Notes under the pieces: generated by a model
Database searches by the model: none
Seen by the model: the letters and a program-made list of their open reading frames with translations, nothing else
What the model was told of the DNA's origin: nothing
Assembly (NCBI RefSeq): GCF_037975245.1
Contig: NC_092580.1
Coordinates: 14,543,001-14,607,000 of the forward strand
Origin: Apostichopus japonicus
Taxonomy: Eukaryota; Echinodermata; Holothuroidea; Aspidochirotida; Stichopodidae
Length of the DNA stretch: 64,000 nucleotides
Direction: 5' to 3'
Shown here: one piece after another, positions 24,746 through 37,500 of the stretch
How positions within the stretch are numbered: position 1 is the first letter of the stretch
How the letters are laid out: each line of letters opens with the position of its first letter
Made by a program: the position numbers and the translations under genes

Positions 24746-25730
24746 CAGGGGCATAGCCAGGATTTTCAAAGTTGTATCTGAGCGGTGTGCCACCATCGGT
24801 TGGCGCGGAGCGTACAAGAAAAGTTTACAAACCCCCCAGATGGCCAGAAATGGCCCTTCCCGAGTGTTCATTCTGGTTCCCTGGCCTCTTGCTAACTTGA
24901 GACACCTCATTCAATATCACTTTGAAACCCCCCAAAAACGATTTATAATAGTATGTAATTCAATACTACATAATGTATTTAAAATTAGCAAGGTACACGT
25001 GCAGTCTTACTTTTCAACTTCTGATACTTGTAGATACAAAGATAGGCCAGAAATGTCTTTTATACAACTATAGCCAGTAATTGTCTTTGATACAACTGTA
25101 GCTAGTAAATGTTAAAGTTAGCCTAATAAGAGAAGGCGAGAGCTATCCGACGATTGCCATATGATGCAAATTTCTTCAGCACAGCATCAACGTCAATTGC
25201 AAAGTCTAATAATAGTGAAATGTAGGCTCAACCCTAGTGAGTGTTAGTACTCACAATTTCATCGTGAATGTACCCAAGAGAAGCTGGTATCAAAGAGGCT
25301 GTTTTGGAACTTGGAACGCCGATCGTGACAACAACAGGCAACAAAGAGCTGCAGCTCTATAAAGTCTGTTAATCAACGATAGGCTTATTTGACTGTGGAA
25401 TGTTTCTCACTGAAATATTATCTGCGTAAACCGATTCTAATCTAGATTTTTAAAAACCTGACAAGATCGGATCCTAGTCTTTTTCGGCGGGCAGAGTGTT
25501 GAATGAAACGACACGCGATAGAAATGAAAGCCTAGATGTCAGAAGAGTAGGTCACCTAATTTAGCCATATTCTTGCTACGTTCATTTCAATAGTTTTTCC
25601 TGTCTAGACTCTTAAACTCATCCAGCAAGCAATACGGATTTGAATTATGAGTGTTTTTAAAAAAAAAGATAACTTGGCCAAAAAAAGTGTAGGCCTGGGC
25701 CTACAGTGCTACATACTGGCTACGCCCCTG
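24746..25730. mobile_element. Non-autonomous CAG-ended DNA transposon, 985 bp, carrying the shared subterminal module
   Basis: The left end CAGGGGCATAGCCAGGATTT and the inverted right end CAGGGGCGTAGCCAGTATG match at 14 of the first 15 bases. ATAGG abuts both ends (24741-24745 and 25731-25735), which suggests a 5-bp rather than 8-bp target duplication. At about 24776-24870, in reverse orientation, is the module also found in five other elements of this window (GCGGAGCGTACAAGAAAA, CAGATGGCCAGAAATGG). There is no transposase frame. Confidence 0.8.
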
Positions 25731-26648
25731 ATAGGATGTTTTCTGTGAATCCAGAATCCACAAACTTTGTACCTGCAGGGAATATATGAACCTGTAATTA
25801 TTGTTAATTGCAAATCAGACAAGAAATAGATAGAATGTACACCCAGGAACATTAACCATATACTGCAAACTTGTTTTGACTACTAAATGCAAATATTGAT
25901 TTTGACCTACTTGTCATTCTGTCGTAAAGTGAAATAGCCTTCTTACTTAAACAAGGAACTTATGTAGACCTATGTTTCTGACTGTACCCATGCACTACCA
26001 CAGACATAAACATGTGTACACTGTACAGTATGTATGTCTATGTATATATGCAGTTATGCATGCACACATTATCCTCCACATATCTTACCTCTATAGGTCA
26101 AATGGCGATTGACGGTGAAAGGTGAAAGGTTACTATAGGCGGTCAAACTGACAGCAATACGGACGGATGTATTTAATACTGCAGAAATACCCAACTCCAA
26201 CCGACATCACTGTCCTATGGCATAATGTTCGTGACTGATAACCAACTACACCAAAACAGCTAAGAAAACATCTTAGTCCATACATGGCAGATATTGTACT
26301 TTTATGTTTCTTCACACATCACTGAATATATACTTAAAAAATGGTTTCTTTTGGATTGTCATCTTGTGTAATGGAAGTGGGGTTTGTCACGGTATTTGTT
26401 ATGTTTGAAGCCAACATGTTGAAAGTACTTGTAATGCTTTCTGTTTCAACACTGATTCTAGGTTTCCCCCTTAAAGGAATTGTCTGGTGGAATATTTTGA
26501 TACATTGTCCTCATATTTTTTATTTTTTATTTCTAACTATGTGAAAATTGTCCCTAATCGACGTTTTCTTCTTGTAGAAATCTGGTTTTCACATTCACCA
26601 GTTTCTCACCAAAAGCATCGTTTGTTTCGAACGCATCAAATTGGTGAT
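25731..26648. other. Non-coding; one TTAAAGGAATTGTCTGG motif
   Basis: A TTAAAGGAA sequence near 26474 resembles the end of a T2-type TTAA element, but no convincing partner end was found. No gene is supported. Confidence 0.4.
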
Positions 26649-26876
26649 TGACGTAATGCAGGCAAATAGGTAAAACGAGCGACTTGAAGTTAGCGCTCCA
26701 ATTTCCGCAGCAAATACACTCTGGCATGTACACGCACAGTTGATTGCCTATTATATATTACGTGCACCCCAAAAGTATACAGCCTACCATGCCCAGTTGG
26801 TATACGTACATAGCGTTGCACATAATACACTCTCACATTCAAACCACAGTTCATAAACTGTTCTTCGAAATCGCTG
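26649..26876 (+). repeat. Dispersed repeat R1, copy 1
   Basis: This segment is found again inverted at 47673-47908. Shared landmarks are GACGTAATGC, ACTTGAAGTTAGC, CCAATTTCCGCAGCAAATAC, GATTGCCTAT, ATGCCCAGTTGGTA and CAAACCACAGTTCAT. The middle parts differ by small indels. No coding function is evident. Confidence 0.85.
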
Positions 26877-29477
26877 AAATAAAATCCAGGGATCAACTTT
26901 ACAGTAAAAGGAAGCTTGAAAAGTATTCGGAACACCGAAAGATGAAACTTGGCATGATCGATGTCAGAGCAGAATGTGGTACCGAGAAGCTTAGGCTTCG
27001 CAGAACTGTCCGATTGTAAACGTTAGAGTTGCCTACATGTGAACATTCTTCGCATTGGAGCTGGACAGCGCAATACATTTTTAATGAACATCATAAGAAA
27101 ACAGAACTCTTGATTTTTTTTCAGAACTATGACCTTCAGGTGCCTTGTGAATATTATAAACTCCATTGGGCTTATAGTAAATAACAAGGCCTTCTAAAGT
27201 TCTAGCCCTAGCAACAACAGCTGAATATTTTCCACCGGTAGTCTGCCACACGGAAAATGGCTTTGTACCACACGGAAAATGACTTTGTTCCGAGAGTTGC
27301 TCCTCTCTGACAACATCAATATGGAATTTCAAGCACATTACGTAATCAATGGTGGCTTACTGTGTATTGTGGAAAGGGCTTCGGAGCCGATTTTCAAAGC
27401 GAGCATATTCAGTCAAACAGGAAGCGATTAACTTAAAAATCTAATATTAGAGATTGTTAGGTTACTGAATAAGATAAATTGTCTTTGATCCCTGCCTTTG
27501 TTATTCCTTTAATGGAGTGCAGAGTGGCTAATTATGTAACGGAACACCACAGCTTCACAATACTGAAGCTCGCTTGGTTCCAGTAAAAACAAAACAAGAA
27601 TATCACAATTCTCAATAAAAATGATTACAGGGATTACTTGACATTCAGGGAGATCATTTATGTACCTGTCTACTAGTGTCTCGCTGACTTTGTACTAGCA
27701 ACCAAACTGCCAGTTCTAGAGGATTTACCATGCTGACAGGTCAGGCAACACCCTCTTCATTGAAAGCTGTAATATTTGCCAGCCAATCACAGCAAAACAG
27801 ATAGCATGTCACCTAAGCCTTCTACCGTTTTGTAATTCACACGATTTACAGCATTTAAACGAAACCCCAAAGTAAAGCCAAAATCAAACAATGTAAAATG
27901 TCCTTTTAACATGGAGTTTCTGCGAATTCTAATAAAGGCCCAGTGCTAAAAGTTTCCTGTCATGTAGCTTAGATAGATAAGTGCAGATGTAGTGGAGACA
28001 GGTAAGAGGGAGCAACGTAAATGAACTAATATCGCTGCTTTTGTTATGTTTTGGAGAATTTCTAGCATTGTACAATAGTAGAACACAAATGCATTCTGAC
28101 ATGATATCCCCCCCCCCCCCCCCCCTTTACAGTGTACTGTACATATTCCTATCCTGAAAGCCAATGTTTAAATAAATATATATTCAAATATATAGATTTA
28201 TATATAGAATATATAGATATATAAATATATAGATTCAGATATATATATTCAAACCATATTTTTAGCAAGCTAATTACCTTCAAAATAATACCTTAGAGTA
28301 AACAAATTAACATACAGATAAAACAGGCTACTCTTAGGATAATTAAGTAGGATACAAAATGAATTACATATGAAACCTTCAAAAAGTCCATTACACATGG
28401 AAAAACTAAAACAAGACACTGCTGAAGCAAAACACATTGCAATACAAAGAATACATTTCCATGTAAAGCTTGTTCTCTCCGTGCAGCCAAACGAACCTGT
28501 TAATTACCTCAGGACGATTGAAACGGCCAAGGTTCAAAGTTGACGTAATCCGCATATGTACATGTACATGACTATAATTCTTCGTCACAGTTTTTAATAG
28601 TTCCAAATTTGTTGAGTAGGGAATGAACAGCTCACTTGTACATATTTATACAAGTCACTGCTTCCTCATACCAGGTGAACTCTAGACTTGAGTAGCTATC
28701 CACAATGTACCATCAAGAAGTGACTCTTGTACTTACTGTATTGTAGCAGGATATGGCAATTGTCCAAAAAATTTACTCGACTCACAGGAAATTCTTCCCC
28801 GTACTACAGCGTACCTCTCAACACCCAGTGAAATTGTCGTCTTAACTACGGTCTACCTCACACAACACCCCCTTACTTTCATTTTCAACTGTTTTTCTAA
28901 TGCCTGGAGACTAAAACAATTTTCTGTACTAAATGCATGATTTATTAATCTGTTTTATAGCCCATACAAATTATTGCAACGCCTAATATACTAAAAGTTA
29001 TTGTACTATCGACATCTAATATGTATTTGTGCTAAATTAGTTTCATTCTCAGTAGTCCTTTGATATGATAAATAACAACTAAATCGGCCCCTATAAAAAC
29101 ATCCTAAAACAAATATGTACTGTAGGTGTTTTACTTCAAAACATACATGCTGAAGAGGAAGAGAGTGATGACCAGCAGGTCTGGACGGCTGTGGTGGTCA
29201 AAGAAACCTTCTGATTTTGGTCAGTTAGGTAGATGGGAAAGTGCTTGAGAGGAGACAGGTAAGAGAGAATCATGCTAAGCTAATCTAATGCTCAACCAAC
29301 TTACTCAACCAATTTACATTCTAATTACAAATTCTCGGATTCTAACTAGGCTTACAACCGAGATCAGCACTTTCTTTTCAAAACTTCTCTGACAATTACA
29401 AATAAATGTAAAACCAAACTGGCATTCAAAAGGAATTACCCAAATTTGATGAAGTTCTAACACAATGAGATAGCAAA
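26877..29477. other. Non-coding; contains two family S copies and simple repeats
   Basis: Family S copies lie at about 27930-28022 (CCCAGTGCTAAAA, TGGAGACAGGTAAGAGGG) and 29215-29275 (GGTAGATGGGAAAGTGC, GGAGACAGGTAAGAGAG). A C-run is at 28107-28127 and TA-rich repeats at 28170-28250. No gene is supported. Confidence 0.55.
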
Positions 29478-29727
29478 TTAAAGGTATGCTGTATTGGCCC
29501 AGAATATGCTAGATATTCAAATATGGTCACCTGTGGTCAAAATTCTTAACCAGTTTTCATTACAATCTTCGAGGAAGTTTTCCTCACTGGGTCATTCAGT
29601 CATCTTGTGTGTTACTTAAAAATGTCTGAGAACAATTTGGAGAGTAAAGACCTCCACGAAAGTACTTTGTGAAAACTTCTAGCAACTATAGCATGCTATA
29701 ATTTGGGGCCTACACTGACTACCTTTA
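29478..29727 (+). mobile_element. TTAAAGG-ended MITE, family K, copy 1
   Basis: The left end TTAAAGGTATGCTGTATTGG faces an inverted right end AAAGGTAGTCAGTGTAGG; both then continue into CCCC, with about 15 of 22 bases matching. The left TTAA is intact and the right is decayed to TTTATT. The whole segment is about 85% identical by eye to 33106-33352. It resembles TTAAAGGRR (T2/Kolobok) MITEs. Confidence 0.65.
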
Positions 29728-31843
29728 TTTGAAGATACAGTAAATCCTATGGGGGCTGCTTTTAGGGGAAAACAGATTTATGGCGTTATCAAATATTACC
29801 TGAAAACCAGAAGAGCAGTAATTATCAAGTCTAATACAGTAGTTTCAAATATTTCATATAAAATTTCAGAAGAGTTTGCAGCTACGAAAATTAAGACAAT
29901 AAAGACACACAAAGGCATAGCAGACTACCAATGAGAGAAATGAATGAGGGGACACTTTAGTCTCATATAAAGTCAGTTTTAAAGTTAAACTTGCAGATTT
30001 GAAGTCCTCTGAAGAAGCAATTGAAAATCAATGGAAAAAAACAAAAGCCCACCGGGCACTACGGTTCCTGCTTAGTGGAATATTAAAGACTTGTATGTCA
30101 TCACCCAATATCATAAAGTTTTAATGTTTATTAACCAACAACTGTATTCCAAGTTTGGATATAATCTGATTTAAGGTTGTGGAGGTATTGCAAATTTAAA
30201 ATTTAGGGCCAAAATGCATTAAAGGTGAAACTTCAAAAAAAAACAGAAAAAACAGTGGCTCAACCCATCAACTTCGAAAAGAAAACCATTTCAGTGGAGG
30301 GCTACCATGAGTCTCTATAACCAGGGAGTTGTTACGACTCCTGCTATAACAGTGTTGTAATAAACTAGATTATTCATACAGCTCCATGGCCAATGTGGTA
30401 GCCACTGGTAACTCAACAACACAAGGGAATCAGGTTACACTGACTTGCAAATTCTGAAGTAGTTCTAGCAAATTACTCATGGTCACCAAGTTTAGACCAC
30501 TTCCACTGCTTAGACAGAGATAAACGGGCATCAAATATCAATTGAGGATAAGGGCTGATATACCTTCAATGCAATTGGCACACACATGAGTAAGTACTTA
30601 ATTGGCATAGGAAGGATCTGCCTTCTGATATGCAATGGCTTATGAATTCCGCACCCTGATTGAGCTTAAAATCCCGCCAGGGAAAGCTCACTACCATATC
30701 CTACAGCCAAATTATCAAAGAAGTGAGAACTCTAAAAAGGAATGCTAAGACACTGAAAAATGATGAAATTTGCAAACAATTACCACTTCCTTATTTAGTC
30801 ATCTACAGTATTCATGAACCAAGCTGTGTTGTCATCCCAATGTGGCACCTTCACTGCAAACTTCACAAAAATCAGCCAATTCTACAAGTAGGTTTTCTTA
30901 GAAACGAGACGGACATTTTCCCAGTTACAGTATCACATATAAGCTCTACCCACATGAGTGGGTTGAGCTAATAAAATTTGCACCCACCCAGCACAATAAA
31001 TGGGCCTGGAGATTTTTGGGCCCCTATGGTCCCAAACTATTTATGTACCACATATTATTATGTACCACCTATTGACCAACAATTATATACCAAATTTGGC
31101 TACAATCCAACTTACAGTTGCAGAGTCATTGCAATAAAAAGAAATTATGTGACCAAATGGTCAAAAAAATAATGGCCCCCACAAAAGTGGGCCAATAGGT
31201 ATTTGTCCCAACATGCATTTGAGGTGGAAATAAAATTTGGGCCCACCCAGCCCAAACAGGGGACTACAATTTTTTGAGGCCCAGATGGTCCCACACCAAC
31301 CTGACTGCTTCTAGCAAGGAACTAAAAATTAGAAGAAACAAGAAATCAGAGGATGGCAATGCAAGTGACTGTTGACAACTGGTATATTTCTAACTGGGGT
31401 CAAATTTGCATTTGACCAAATATTTTGAAGTTACTTTCACCAAACTATTGTAACTATCGTACCTAACTGAGGAGACTAACATATAAGCAACCGGGATTTC
31501 TTTAAATCAACTGAAGAAGGTACAAACCGGTTCATACTCGCTTATTGCACAACTGTGTACTGTACAGGACCTATCCAAAGCAATACACAATAGTCTCAGT
31601 GGACCAGCAGACAAAATACAAGAAAACTGTGTTAACAAAGGTCAGAGGACACACGTAAGCAGCACTCCAACAGTGTGTGAGAAAGCAATTCGCCAAGAAA
31701 TCGGAGGACCAGAAGCCGATGCTAGTGATGTTATTTTTGAAGACAAACTTAAATCCATCAAAGAATCACTGTTGTAGTACATCACACAAAGGGTATACTA
31801 ACTGGGAAAAGCTAGCTGGCCTTGACTCAAAAAGTGGGTCAAC
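29728..31843. other. Non-coding; diverged internal repeats
   Basis: A segment around 30975-31030 (CACCCAGC..., GGTCCCAAAC) recurs at about 31230-31300, and a more diverged relative of the intervening sequence is near 30110-30210 (ACCAACAA, CCAA(G/A)TTTGG). These look like fragments of an old repeat. Open frames at 30660-30971 and nearby have no recognisable domain. Confidence 0.4.
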
Positions 31844-32355
31844 CATAGGCGTAGGAGACGGGGGCTGGGGGGGCTGCAGCCCCCCCAACCCAAATTTTTG
31901 GTGAAAATTCGGGCAATATGCTGAGAATTTTTCGGGCACCTACTGAAAGAAGAATAATTTGCTATGTGTTTTTCAATTTTTTTGGTGAAAATTCGGGCAA
32001 TATGCTGAGAATTTTTCAGGCACCTACTGAAAGAAGAATAATTTGCAATGTGTTTTTCAATGGTTAAACTGATATTATTATTATCGCTATTATTGTAACG
32101 ACTTCCCCAATAATTATAACCAAAATGGAAGGGTAATAACACGGAAAATATAACCAAAATTTTTCGCATTCAACATCTTATTGTTAATGTCATATGCATT
32201 CATCGATTATCGGCATGTGATGTAATAAACGATGAATGCCTATATGATAGCACATTAACATGTTGAACGCGCGTAGCGCGCGAAAAATTTTGGTTATATT
32301 TTTCGGGCAAGTGGTTACAGCCCTCCCCAAATCAAATTAGGCTCCTACGCCTATG
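31844..32355 (-). mobile_element. hAT-like MITE, family A, copy 2
   Basis: The ends CATAGGCGTAGGAG and CTCCTACGCCTATG are perfect inverted repeats of 14 bp, flanked by a perfect 8-bp duplication GGGTCAAC (31836-31843 and 32356-32363). The orientation is opposite to copies 1 and 3. At 512 bp it is longer than its relatives, partly because an 83-bp segment (GGTGAAAATTCGGGCAATAT to CATTGTGTTTTTCAAT-like) is tandemly duplicated at 31898-31976 and 31981-32060. There is no transposase. Confidence 0.95.
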
Positions 32356-32789
32356 GGGTCAACAGAGTCACAATAGCTCATCAATGCTGAAGTGTTTATA
32401 CCAATTTGCATTCTAATGAGAATGGGCAAATTAAAGAGTCAAAGATGGCTGTTTACTTGTTCACAAACAAAACTGAAATGCACTTAATTTCTAGCAAAAT
32501 GGCTAATTCCTTTGAAAAAGATGGACCACATCACAATAACAACTGTGATCGTACTAACCTGCCATAATTGAAAGAGACTATTTAGTCCACCTATGCTGTT
32601 ATGCTGGTTGTGTGTGTTTACAATGTGTTAGGCATGATGCGGCTTTAAAGGAATTGAAGACTCACCCCAAACCGTGTGCCGCGCTCTGAAAAAGTTAACT
32701 TTCCGTTGCTTGCAAATGATGTTTTCTTCTTGTCGCTAAAAAATGCAGACAGTAGTGAAACGTGATACATTGTTATCTTTTATCTAGAC
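32356..32789. other. Non-coding sequence
   Basis: It contains an unpaired TTTAAAGGAATTGAAGACTC near 32645 that may be one end of a decayed TTAA element. Nothing else. Confidence 0.35.
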
Positions 32790-32968
32790 CTGAGATGTCC
32801 ACGCTGCTATATGTCCACTGTTTTGTGGGTATGGACCGTAGCTGTATGTATTGACTGCACACTAGTGTCTAATTACTGATGGTATCAAGCAGTGTGCGTA
32901 TTCTCTGGGATCGATGGTGGTGTCTCACACTTCTGTTACATGTATACATTCGAAACTTGGTCAGATTA
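32790..32968 (+). repeat. Dispersed repeat R2, copy 1
   Basis: A direct-oriented homologue lies at 45855-46033. Shared landmarks are TGAGATGTCCA, GTAGCTGTATGTA/GCAGCTGTATGTA, ACACTAGTGTCTAATTAC, GGGATCGATGGTGGTGTCT and TTCGAAACT. No coding role is seen. Confidence 0.85.
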
Positions 32969-33105
32969 CCAGCATGAGACATTTCTTTGTGTGTGAGTCT
33001 TCACGTGAAGTACAGTTATAAATGCATGGGGCTTCGAAACTGCTTAACGACTTATCAGCCTGTTGAAACATCGTACATCACACTGAGTATTTTGTTACAC
33101 ACAAC

Positions 33106-33352
33106 TTAAAGGTATGCTGTATTGGCCCCAAATATGCTAGATATTCAAATATGGTCACCTTTGGTCAAAATTCTTAAACTGTTTTGATTACAACCTTCGA
33201 GGAAATTTTCCTCACTGGGACATTCAGTCATCTTGTGTGTTCCTTACAAATGTCTGAGAACAATTTGGCGAATAAAGACCTCCATGAAAGTACAATTTAA
33301 AAACTAGCAATTATAGCTTGCTATAAATTGGGGCCTATACAGACTACCTTTT
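33106..33352 (+). mobile_element. TTAAAGG-ended MITE, family K, copy 2
   Basis: It is closely similar along its full length to 29478-29727, including AATATGCTAGATATTCAAAT, CACTGG(G/A)(T/A)CATTCAGTC and GACTACCTTT at the right end. The left TTAA is intact. Confidence 0.65.
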
Positions 33353-33835
33353 AGTACAGTATAAAAAGGGAATTGTGAATCCGTCAAATGAAAGACCTTT
33401 ATCAACTTCCCATTTGGGGATTTGGACATTTAATTATAATATTAACAGTTATCTGTACTGAAGTACACACTTTGCTGACTGTGCAGTACATTGGCCTTGA
33501 TACTGTACATAAAGGTATTGCTATGTTTAATTGAATCTGGCAGGAAATGAAAGCAAATCTGCAAGTCAGTTATAATACATCCTACTTTCTCATCATGAAT
33601 CCAACCAATTAGTGCACACAGCTTAGTACAGACCTCATTTAAAGGCCTACAGTCAGCAACGTGCAACCTTCCCCCTAAGCATGACATCCTGGATATATTA
33701 ATACAAACATTGAGACTGTTTATATGACTCACATAATTCCACATTTAATTGTACATAGTGACGACAATCATAGCGTCATTGTTGATAACAATATTAGTGT
33801 TAGCACTAAACCTAGCTACCGTAGGGTGCTTTATC
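33353..33835. other. Non-coding sequence
   Basis: A 100-codon minus-strand frame at 33442-33744 shows no recognisable domain and is not called. Confidence 0.4.
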
Positions 33836-34500
33836 GGATCTGATCTCCACGTCGTCGAGATCAAGACTGTACTGTAAATGCAATTCAGATCCGGATCAGA
33901 TACCCCAAAACTCAATGGTTTGGGTATTTACGAACAACGATACTTACCTGTCTCCTACAACACTAACGCACATTTCCTAGTCTACCTAAATGCCACTTAC
34001 ATAATTTTAGCACTGCGCCCCCGTTGACCTCTCCCACAGGTCACCGCGCACTCTCTCTTCCTTCCGAATTTACCATTCCAAAGGAAAACGCGTGTTGTAA
34101 TTGTTAATAGAGGCAGAAAAACTGCCGAAAACAAAAGGATAGTTAGCAGAAACTTGAAGAATCCTGTTGTAAACTCTGTTAAGAACCTTCGTCCGTCGTA
34201 AGTAGCAGAATTCCAGCAAGAAAACGTCAGTTTGGTGTAAGTGAAAACGGAGCTTGTAAAAGCATGCGTTTTCCTTCGGAATGGTAAATTCGGAAGGAAG
34301 AGAGAGTGCGCGGTGACCTGTGGGAGAGGTCACCGGGGGCGCAGTGCTAAAATTATACCAGTGGCATCTAGGTAGACTAGGAAATGTGCGTTAATGTTGT
34401 AGGAGACAGGTAAGAGAGGAGTGAAGTAAATCCTCAGATGCTGGCTGAGACCAGGATCTCATCTCCACGTCATCGGGATTAACCTCTGTAGTGTAAATGT
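33836..34500. repeat. Long fold-back made of two inverted family S copies, flanked by a direct repeat
   Basis: The segment 33943-34094 is inverted at 34262-34414, giving arms of about 152 bp with a roughly 167-bp spacer and very few mismatches. Arm landmarks are CTTACCTGTCTCCTACAACA, CGCACATTTCCTAGTCTACC, TTTTAGCACTGCGCCCC, GGTCACCGCGCACTCTCTC and CCGAATTTACCATTCC. Outside the arms, GGATCTGATCTCCACGTCGTC (33836) is repeated directly as GGATCTCATCTCCACGTCATC (34453). This could be a fold-back transposon or two head-to-head repeat insertions. The 87-codon minus-strand frame inside is an artefact. Confidence 0.9.
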
Positions 34501-37500
34501 GCCACATCAAAGGTGACCCAAGATATCCGGTTATTTGACCTCGCACCCAGCATATCCTTCTGTGTCTAGTGGGAAGACTCAAGTGGTGAACTGCTTTTGT
34601 TATTGTTTCGTTTTATCGCAGCTTATCGGTGATCTTTGAAAGCCCCGTTTCGTATTTCTCGGCTATCAAAGAAAATCACATTTCATACCCTTTTTGGGTT
34701 CTTTCCCTTGAGTAACTTATGTGGTAATTCTCTGTACTTTGCCAATCTTCCTTCTGTGCTTCCAACATACATTACTCATAAATACCCAGTTGTAGCCTAA
34801 TTTACAATAGACCCCACTCTTGGTGTTGACCCCGGCAATGCTGTTTCCATTGATATAATCTCTTTCTTATGTAAAGTTAAAGTATTACAGGGGTGACTAA
34901 AATTCTTATCCAAAACTCCCACAAAATTTGTTGTAATTTGAAAAACAAATAATCATGCTTTCTTAAGGATTATGGACTTTCTACTTCTAAAATGAAAGCT
35001 GGGACATAATACTACAATCCCAAAGCAATGTGCTCTATAAACTATCTTTTCCAGTATTCACAGACACAGCGATTAATCGCTAAAATCTAACTTGAAATCT
35101 AATTGAACCCGGTCAGTCAATAAACTAATTGGAAAGCAACTTAAATCGCCCCACTATCTCAGCAGCGATGGGGTATAGCTAAATGCACACTAGAAATGAA
35201 GCCCTCATGACTGCAACGAAAGCTGTTTCCTATTCGAGTGATTAAAAATAGGTAATAGAAGGAAGTACTTTAATTGCACGGACTACAATACCCGAATGAC
35301 TACCATGAGATAACATCATGTGTTAGACAAGTGTGCAACTGACGCAGCACTTTGATGTGAATTCACCAAAAGAATATTTGCTGTTAATGGCTAAGCTAAT
35401 GAAACTAAATAATACGTCACTAAACATCCACGGAATTCCGGCTCTAGGAAAACCACTCTGGTAAATGAGACATGAAATTTAAAGGTGTATAGTCTTGTCG
35501 AGTATATCAAAAAGGCTAAATGACATTTGTTTCACATTTTGTTGAGGATTTGAACCATCTGTGTGTTGTATCATGTGACACAGAAAGAGTCACAGTTCTC
35601 AGTTTTAACTCACTTAATTCTATACCAGCTAGGAACACTCGGTGTAAACACAATAACAGGTCTGCAAGGTACCATGTTCACGCAGATCCGAAGGAGAAAT
35701 GTAGTCTCTGAAAACATGTCTAGGCACTTGGTAGAATGAGAAGGTAGGGCTGCGACCGGAACTAGCCGGTCACAGAGGGCTTACAGGAATTGCTAAAAAG
35801 GTCGCCATGTCACTCTAGAGTGCATGCAATGTGTACAAGAGACAGGTAAGATTTAAGACCAGGGGAGACTGGTGTGGGTGTCATGTTAAGGAGACAGGTA
35901 CGAGATGATTTAAATCAATGTTACCGTAATACAGTACAGTATTGTCAGTTATTATGCCAGCTATATAAATTTGCATATCTAATTGCTGTGTATGTGATAT
36001 GGATATACATGTCCACAAAAGAACCATTTCAAAAGACAACTTTACTATCAAAACGACCTACTGGATGGTAGTCCTAGTTTTATAATCAACACTAGTTACA
36101 ATTGTTCTTTGGAGTTAACAAAATTTCAATTACAAACGAGCACTAATGCCGTACCCTACCCTTGAACGATACTTTAATTTACTGAGGGACTCTTAAAAAG
36201 CAGTCAGTGCAGATAAATGAAAGTCATTGTTCAAATGGAAATGGGTAACATATTTAAATATTTTGACAGACAAAATCATTTTAAAATGCTGAATCATATG
36301 ACATATAGTTGCTGATGAAGTTAATGTTATATCATATGATTTAAATATAAATTTGGGTAAAGTTAGCAAAGTGTTTTGTGTCATACTCAACACTTGAAAT
36401 TAATTCAGATTTTAAAGGCCATTCATTTGTTTTATAATTAGGGTCTAAGTACAGTGAATTGGTCGATACACACATAATTATTATATTATTATACTATACT
36501 AGCCTACCGGTACAAAAGTTGCTACCATTTTTAGCAATGCGTCCCCACTGACCTATTTCAGGGTGAAAAGCCCACTTCCCCTCCCTTCCAAATCTAGCAT
36601 TCTGAAAGGTTTACACTTTAAACTCCCAGTGTGATCTTACATCCATTGGAATCTTGTTGGTTGTAAAGTTCTGTGAAGTTTTGGAGAACAGTTAAATATC
36701 CATGTAAACAGTTGCATATCCATGTCAGAACACTGGGAACACAAATCATCAGTATTTGCTTCCAAACAGACAAGGGCTAGGATTATGGATCCAGAGGGGC
36801 AAAGCAACTGTATAGGTCAAGTTAAAAATAATGCCTTGTATTTTCATTGAAATGGCTAGATACTGTATGATGGCAATTAATCAGCCTCCAAATGGGCACC
36901 AAATGACCAATGAATTCTTCTCAACATGAGACGAAAATACATACAGAAATGACAAAAAAACGGAGCGATTTGTGAAATCGTTCTGTAAAGTGTTTTCATT
37001 AAAGCATATAAACTAGATCTTTATCTTCTTTGCAGGTGCAAATAAGGCTGGAGATTCTGGCACTTTTTCAGGCCCTTGTTTTGAGCTTAATAATGAAATT
37101 TTGCACAATTGATTGAAATGATTATGACGGCAGATATACAGTGAAGGCAGATAGCAGATGGTTGCTATCGGTAATGTGTGGTATTTGAGGGCACATTACA
37201 GCAAGTGGAAGGGGAACAGAAGATGATGTGCCATCTATGCAAATTAGTTGAAATACTCAAACTCTGGTCATAACCCTGCTCAACATACAGCCCACTAATC
37301 GGGAGCATTGGAATTACAACCAGTCAAGATCTGTTCAATCAATCCCCTCCACCCCCCCCATCCCATCCCATCCCTCCTTTCTTCTCTAACAAACCAATTC
37401 CCACTCCATCATGTCATTTGACTTGCAAGCTAGTGTCCCAATTGGCATCAATTTCGTAGTGATCAGCGATATACGATCCTCTTAACTGGAAGCTAAGTGA

